Assembly: GCA_003354225.1 (NCBI GenBank)
Contig: PIVH01000528.1
Coordinates: forward strand, 1-5,522
DNA: 5,522 nucleotides
Direction of reading: 5' to 3'
Source of the DNA: Globobulimina sp.
Taxonomy: Eukaryota > Foraminifera > Rotaliida
The translations under genes were made by a program, and so were the position numbers. Positions 5,211 through 5,522 of this stretch are shown here, one piece after another. The notes beneath the pieces were generated by a model. It was not told where the DNA came from, made no database searches, and was given only the letters and a program-made list of their open reading frames with translations. Within the stretch, counting starts at the first letter, position 1, and each line of letters opens with the position of its first letter.

Positions 5211-5522
5211 ATGTAATTAAATATATTCCACATCGAATCAACACTAAAAAGGAAACGATTGGAGCAAAAACATAATAAAGAAAACAAAAATGAGGTTTTA
5301 ACACACTTTTACACAACACAATAACGGCACAAATAGATATGAAGCAATTAGAACAATTTTCTCATATCCAATACATTGTCGATTCTTCACTAATTAAATT
5401 AATTAATTGTTTATGGTTTTATTGAGCGATTAAAGAAAGTAATTAATTATCGATCAGATTTGATCAGAAATATTGCGAAAGCGAGGAAATTAAAACAATT
5501 AAATTATAATCAAGTCCGTGGA
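5211..5522. other. AT-rich right flank; open frame to the window edge
   Basis: The stretch is AT-rich, with TTAATTAATT-type tracts at 5391-5410 and 5440-5450. On the + strand a frame opens after TAA 5400-5402 and stays open for 40 codons to base 5522. The peptide is of normal composition (Lys, Arg, Leu, Ile and Asn) but has no ATG. It could be the start of an exon or chance. Nothing else is recognisable. Confidence 0.3.
5274..5279 (+). promoter_or_regulatory. Candidate polyadenylation signal of the 4470 gene
   Basis: AATAAA lies 63 nt behind the TAA stop at 5208-5210, a suitable distance for the 3' end of that transcript. Confidence 0.45.

Noticed and set aside
5391-5450. TTAATTAATT tracts around 5391-5410 and 5440-5450 as inverted repeats
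   Set aside because: They are self-palindromic low-complexity AT sequence that gives no specific pairing evidence.
1-5522. Whole window as a circular element, with the right-edge frame continuing into Gag at the left edge
   Set aside because: The right-edge frame would enter base 1 in a frame that meets TGA at 19-21, not the Gag frame, so there is no direct support.

Overview
The window looks like AT-rich eukaryotic nuclear DNA. It is dominated by a 5'-truncated tyrosine-recombinase (YR) retrotransposon of the DIRS/Ngaro/PAT order, read on the + strand. The evidence is three consecutive coding regions: the C-terminal end of a Gag-like protein with a Cys/His zinc-binding tail (about 2-496), a reverse transcriptase plus RNase H polyprotein (open 520-2352), and a tyrosine recombinase/integrase-like protein (open 2628-3893). 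There are no bacterial ribosome-binding sites or operon signals. The long ORFs read through in the standard genetic code and all end in TAA. The host cannot be named from this sequence. An AT-rich protist, fungus or invertebrate would all fit.

Layout: (1) 2-496, Gag C-terminus, open to the left edge, so the N-terminus and the left terminal repeat lie outside the window. (2) 497-519, short spacer with stops. (3) 520-2352, RT-RNase H, with catalytic Asp and DEDD residues visible. (4) 2353-2627, AT-rich spacer with an imperfect hairpin, a TATAAAA and a polypyrimidine-CAG stretch. (5) 2628-3893, tyrosine recombinase with Arg, Arg, Trp and Tyr catalytic positions present but box-II His replaced by Tyr. 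(6) 3894-4469, 576 bp without a gene. Its first part (3958-4254) holds five successive inverted repeats/stem-loops and an AATAAA, and is probably the right-end control or terminal region of the element. Its second part is plain AT-rich DNA followed by an A/C-rich leader. (7) 4470-5210, an ATG-started 246-codon gene of unknown function with an acidic tail, denser in GC than the retrotransposon ORFs. (8) 5211-5522, AT-rich flank with AATAAA at 5274 and a 40-codon open frame running off the right edge.

How the parts would work together: by analogy with known YR retroelements, Gag packages the RNA, RT-RNase H makes cDNA that becomes a circular double-stranded intermediate, and the YR inserts the circle by site-specific-type recombination. 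This replaces the DDE integrase and protease of LTR elements, neither of which is seen here. The order Gag, RT-RH, YR without an intervening DNA methylase domain is that of Ngaro-like elements rather than Dictyostelium DIRS-1. The relation of the 4470-5210 gene to the element is open: host neighbour, accessory gene, or Gag start of a following copy.

The main oddities are that neither RT nor YR has an ATG at the start of its conserved region, the Gag knuckle has C-x1-C instead of C-x2-C spacing, the RT has HIDD at motif C, the YR has Tyr for the box-II His and a long W-to-Y spacing, and the region after the YR gene is densely folded.
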